NCBI GenBank assembly: GCA_003577005.1
Contig: QEUW01000377.1
Coordinates: forward strand, 1-7,185
Direction of reading: 5' to 3'
Length of the DNA: 7,185 bases
DNA from: Chloroflexota bacterium
Lineage (GTDB): Bacteria; Chloroflexota; Anaerolineae; Caldilineales; Caldilineaceae
Under the pieces are notes generated by a model that searched no databases, had not been told where the DNA came from, and saw only the letters and a list, made by a program, of their open reading frames with translations. Below are positions 5,237-7,185 of this stretch, piece by piece (position 1 is the stretch's first letter; each line of letters starts with the position of its first letter). The translations under genes and the position numbers were made by a program.

Positions 5237-6280
5237 TCACTCATGCGAACCAAAACCCGGTTCTTCGGGCAGCGGATAGCAGCCGTCCACCAGGCGGATG
5301 GATGAACCTTCGGGCAACAGACCGCTTTCCATAAACAGCGTGTTGGGCAGCGCCGCCAACAGATGCAGGTGAACCCCACCCCCGTGCGAGGCGTACGGAA
5401 TGTTGAAGGCGTCAGCCATCAACCCGATCTCCAGACACTCGGTCAGACCGCCGGCGCGGCGCAGGTCGGGCTGCACAATATCCACGGCGCGGCGGACAAA
5501 GAGGTCGCGGAACTGGCGTTTGCCATAGTTGTTTTCGCCCGACGCAATGGGGATGGTCAGGGCGTCGGCCAGGAGCGCCAGCCCCTCGGTGTCGTCGGCG
5601 CGCAGCGGTTCTTCGAACCAGTAACAGCCCATCTCTTCGTAGACCCGGCCGCGGCGCAACGCCTCGTTGACCGAGAAGACTTGGTTGGCATCCACCATCA
5701 CCAACCCCTTGTCGCCGACAACAGATTGCACGGCTTCGATACGGGCGATATCCTCCTGCAAGGTGGGCGCACCCACTTTCATTTTGACGCCGCAAAAGCC
5801 CTGTTCCATCGCCTTTTCGGTGATGCGTTTGAGTTCATCAATGGGATAGTTGAGCCACCCCGCCATCGAGTAGGCCGGCACGCGGTCCCGCTGGGCGCCC
5901 AGCAACCGCCACACCGGCTGTTCCAGCGCCCGGCCCATGAGGTCCCACAAGGCGATGTCGATACCGGCGATGCCAAAAAGGGCGAGGCCATGCGAACCGT
6001 GATAGTCGGTCAACTTCCACAGCTTGTCGCGAATCCTGCGGATCAGAAACGGGTCCTCGCCGAGAATGGCCGGGCCGAGGATGCCGTTGACCAGATGCGC
6101 CAACACATCGGGCGCCTTGTCCACTCGTCCAAAATAGGTGGTGCTGCGCCCGCGGATGCCTTCGCTGCTCTCGATGGTGATCTGGCACAGACCGCGAGTA
6201 TCGAGCGACTGGAGCGCATCCCGGTGCGGGTGCGCACGTGGCTCGGATGTGGCCGTTGCCTCTACACGCGTGATTTTCAT
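5237..6280 (-). CDS. Enolase-superfamily sugar-acid dehydratase (mandelate racemase type)
   Basis: This 347-residue cytoplasmic enzyme belongs to the mandelate racemase subgroup of the enolase superfamily, whose members use Mg2+ to abstract the proton next to a carboxylate. An N-terminal capping domain (about 1-125) is followed by a modified TIM barrel. The full catalytic set is visible: KMK (K166, K168), metal ligands D197 (VDAN), E223 (FEEP) and E249 (SGEN), the D272-H299 dyad (QPD and SHG), and E318. These sit one or two residues from the mandelate racemase numbering (K164, K166, D195, E221, E247, D270, H297, E317). The ATG at 6280 follows GAGGAAG, and a start at 6343 would add 21 unlikely residues. 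With a lactonase and sugar transporter downstream, an acid-sugar dehydratase is more likely than a racemase. The exact substrate cannot be told, and a cycloisomerase is not excluded. Confidence 0.9.
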   Translation of the reverse strand: MKITRVEATATSEPRAHPHRDALQSLDTRGLCQITIESSEGIRGRSTTYFGRVDKAPDVLAHLVNGILGPAILGEDPFLIRRIRDKLWKLTDYHGSHGLALFGIAGIDIALWDLMGRALEQPVWRLLGAQRDRVPAYSMAGWLNYPIDELKRITEKAMEQGFCGVKMKVGAPTLQEDIARIEAVQSVVGDKGLVMVDANQVFSVNEALRRGRVYEEMGCYWFEEPLRADDTEGLALLADALTIPIASGENNYGKRQFRDLFVRRAVDIVQPDLRRAGGLTECLEIGLMADAFNIPYASHGGGVHLHLLAALPNTLFMESGLLPEGSSIRLVDGCYPLPEEPGFGSHE

Positions 6281-6288
6281 GGCGCGTT

Positions 6289-6295
6289 CTTCCTC
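6289..6295 (-). promoter_or_regulatory. Ribosome binding site that sets the dehydratase start
   Basis: GAGGAAG on the minus strand, ending eight bases before the ATG at 6280. This start aligns the N-terminus (MKITRVEA) with the usual beginning of enolase-superfamily proteins. Confidence 0.65.
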
Positions 6296-6376
6296 GCTTA
6301 TGGGGTTGATCAAACTTTTGGGAATGCAGGGAGACAGATGCACGCTGCGTCTTCAGCACCTGACTGCACACCATTC

Positions 6377-6404
6377 ATTATACCGATTATCCGGGTATCA
6401 GCAA
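6377..6404 (-). promoter_or_regulatory. Sigma70-like promoter of the dehydratase gene
   Basis: A perfect TATAAT lies at 6382-6377 on the minus strand, and TTGCTG at 6404-6399 lies 16 bases upstream as a weak -35. Transcription would start near 6370, giving a leader of about 90 bases. A 5-bp inverted repeat (ATACC 6380-6384, GGTAT 6394-6398) overlaps the spacer and part of the -10 box and could be an operator. The nine bases TTATACCGA (6378-6386, plus strand) recur at 5197-5205 before the binding-protein gene. Confidence 0.6.
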
Positions 6405-6483
6405 GGGATGGAGCCGATGGTGGCGCTTTCGTTTGTAGGTGGGCATGGGTAACACCCCGGAATAGCATAGCAAGACTCGAGAA

Positions 6484-6522
6484 AGGTACAAATCACGATT
6501 ATTACAATCGTGATTTGTACCT
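6484..6522. repeat. Perfect 17-bp palindrome with 5-nt loop
   Basis: The arms 6484-6500 and 6506-6522 are exact reverse complements around ATTAC. The sequence is AT-rich compared with its surroundings. Its right end touches a TATAAA box (6522-6527) that could serve as a plus-strand -10, with TTATTA (6499-6504) 17 bases upstream inside the palindrome. It could be an operator for the plus-strand genes, a bidirectional transcription barrier between the two units, or a small mobile repeat. No T-run follows either arm. Confidence 0.85.
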
Positions 6523-6571
6523 ATAAACGAAAGAGGGAACGACCGTATGATTGATTTCTTCAAGACAAAAA

Positions 6572-6600
6572 GATGTGCTATCCTACATCACATAAGATGT
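6572..6600 (+). promoter_or_regulatory. Toxin-antitoxin promoter with operator-like half-sites
   Basis: An extended -10 of the form TGnTATnnT occurs at 6576-6584 (TGCTATCCT), with no good -35. Over and beside it are three copies of one pentamer in alternating direction: GATGT (6572-6576), ACATC (6585-6589) and GATGT (6596-6600). Ribbon-helix-helix antitoxins commonly bind such spaced short half-sites and repress their own promoter, so this is a reasonable autoregulatory operator. The promoter call itself is weak. Confidence 0.4.
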
Positions 6601-6611
6601 CTTATTACGAA

Positions 6612-6617
6612 AGGAGG
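6612..6617 (+). promoter_or_regulatory. Strong ribosome binding site of antitoxin gene
   Basis: AGGAGG, four bases before the ATG at 6622. It is the best Shine-Dalgarno match in the window and favours this start over the in-frame ATG at 6547. Confidence 0.8.
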
Positions 6618-6621
6618 TCAG

Positions 6622-7056
6622 ATGGCGCGTTATGCATTGAATCTTCCGGCGCAGCTCAAGCGAGAGGCGGAGCTATTGGCCAGCGAGCAAGGGGTCTCGC
6701 TGAATCAATTTATTTTGTGGTCGGTTTCGGAAAAAGTAGGCGGGTTGAAAGAGAGCCTGGATGACCCGCGCTTTCCGCAGATCAGCTACCGGCGGGGTAG
6801 CAGCGGCATTCCTCAGCCCACTATTCGCGGGACCGGCATTCGTGTGCAGACGGTTGTCATTGCGGCGCAGCAGTGGCAGATGGCGCCCGACGAGATCGCC
6901 GAGGCGTATACCCTAACGCCCGGCCAAGTGCGGCAGGCGCTGGCGTTCTACGAGGTACACAGGCAGGAGACCGATGCCGCCATTGCTGCCGAAAAAGAAG
7001 CCGAAGAAGAGTGGGTGAGGCCAGATGCCCAGACCGCGCCTGCACCTGGACGCTGA
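6622..7056 (+). CDS. Ribbon-helix-helix/DUF433 antitoxin-like protein
   Basis: This 144-residue protein joins two DNA-binding-type modules. Residues 1-41 look like a ribbon-helix-helix/HicB-type fold: a short strand (RYALNLP) and two helices including SLNQFILWSVSEKV. Residues about 52-115 resemble a DUF433 (VapB-like antitoxin) helix-turn-helix module, with IRGTGIRVQTVV (68-79), MAPDEIAEAYTLTPGQVRQAL (87-107) and the following helix. The C-terminus is Glu/Ala-rich and then Pro-rich, as in flexible toxin-binding tails. The last 32 bases overlap the next gene in another frame, as is common in toxin-antitoxin pairs. The protein probably binds and neutralises that gene's product and represses their shared promoter. 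Assignment is by visible motifs only. Confidence 0.8.
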   Translation: MARYALNLPAQLKREAELLASEQGVSLNQFILWSVSEKVGGLKESLDDPRFPQISYRRGSSGIPQPTIRGTGIRVQTVVIAAQQWQMAPDEIAEAYTLTPGQVRQALAFYEVHRQETDAAIAAEKEAEEEWVRPDAQTAPAPGR

Positions 7057-7185
7057 CACCTCGATTAAGGCGTTGCAGCAGGCGCTGGTCGCCAGAGGCC
7101 ACGATGTGACCCGAACGCCGGTGGATTGGATGCCGCTCGACGCCAGCGATGAACGACAACTCTTGGGGGCGACCGCGCAGGGCCG
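7025..7185 (+). CDS. DUF5615-like PIN-type toxin (partial, cut by window end)
   Basis: Only the first 53 residues are in the window. They begin MPRPRLHLDADTSIKAL and continue through ALVARGHDVTRTP to LDASDERQLLGATAQG. This matches the start of DUF5615 PIN-like proteins: an acidic 'LDA(D/N)' strand (D9, D11), a helix ending in 'RGHDV', then a 'SDE..L' helix start (S41-E43). PIN-type toxins are Mg2+-dependent ribonucleases whose acidic residues bind the metal. The later catalytic residues lie outside the window. The ATG at 7025 has GAGG four bases upstream and overlaps the antitoxin gene by 32 bases in the +1 frame, suggesting translational coupling. Activity as a toxin is inferred from the pairing. 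Confidence 0.75.
   Translation, partial: MPRPRLHLDADTSIKALQQALVARGHDVTRTPVDWMPLDASDERQLLGATAQG

Larger units (their letters stand above)
6281..6621. other. Divergent regulatory region between dehydratase and antitoxin genes
   Basis: This 341-bp region separates genes read in opposite directions and holds no supported gene. From left to right it contains the dehydratase leader, the minus-strand promoter near 6377-6404, about 80 bp without visible structure (6405-6483), a perfect 17-bp palindrome (6484-6522), and the plus-strand promoter and operator-like region of the toxin-antitoxin pair (6572-6617). An in-frame ATG at 6547 with a moderate AGAGGG site could give a 25-residue longer antitoxin, but that extension looks non-conserved. 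Confidence 0.7.

Noticed and set aside
5133..5240. N-terminal extension of the binding protein from 5240
   Set aside because: It would place 36 residues before a clear twin-arginine lipoprotein signal, overlap the dehydratase stop, and lose the AGGAG spacing.
5363..6526. Plus-strand open frame of 387 codons
   Set aside because: It is antisense to the dehydratase gene, whose complete catalytic set is decisive. The frame is a product of GC-biased codon use.

Overview
The window looks like accessory sugar-utilisation DNA from a moderately GC-rich bacterium, most likely of the phylum Chloroflexota (Caldilinea/Anaerolineae-like). That placement is inferred, not demonstrated. It rests on a Tat-type lipoprotein binding protein with an Ala/Gly/Glu/Pro-rich linker, a CUT1 sugar ABC cluster without an ATPase, a DUF433/DUF5615-type toxin-antitoxin pair, and intergenic spaces packed with long palindromes.

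Layout. Five genes lie on the minus strand and are read from right to left: a mandelate-racemase-type enolase-superfamily sugar-acid dehydratase (5237-6280), a CUT1 solute-binding lipoprotein (3789-5132), two CUT1 permeases (2621-3541 and 1630-2529), and a seven-bladed beta-propeller lactonase of the 6-phosphogluconolactonase type (273-1301). Between the last permease and the lactonase is a 3'-terminal scrap of a second enolase-superfamily gene (about 1401-1451). Next to it is a roughly 150-bp palindromic, MITE-like element (1466-1616). To the right, on the plus strand, are a ribbon-helix-helix/DUF433 antitoxin-like gene (6622-7056) and the start of an overlapping DUF5615-like PIN-type toxin gene that runs off the window (7025-7185).

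How the genes may work together (inference). The binding protein and permeases would import a sugar, sugar lactone or sugar acid, powered by an ATPase encoded elsewhere. The lactonase would open an aldonolactone, and the enolase-superfamily enzyme would dehydrate the resulting acid to a 2-keto-3-deoxy acid. This is a non-phosphorylative sugar-acid route. The dehydrogenase, aldolase and kinase are not in the window, so the substrate cannot be named. The dehydratase gene has a perfect TATAAT box upstream. The binding-protein gene has a TATAAC box embedded in the same 9-bp string (TTATACCGA on the plus strand), suggesting two promoters under shared control.

The intergenic DNA is unusual. It holds a nested 20-bp inverted repeat at 1-65, a 25-bp inverted repeat at 122-198, an interlocked A-B-A'-B' palindrome set inside the MITE-like element, a 122-bp imperfect hairpin between binding protein and permease, and a perfect 17-bp palindrome at 6484-6522. 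None has a convincing T-tract, so none is called an intrinsic terminator. I found no tRNA, rRNA, CRISPR array or full transposase gene. The best candidates for a second look are the enolase remnant beside the MITE-like element, the interlocked palindromes, and the possible operator half-sites over the toxin-antitoxin promoter.
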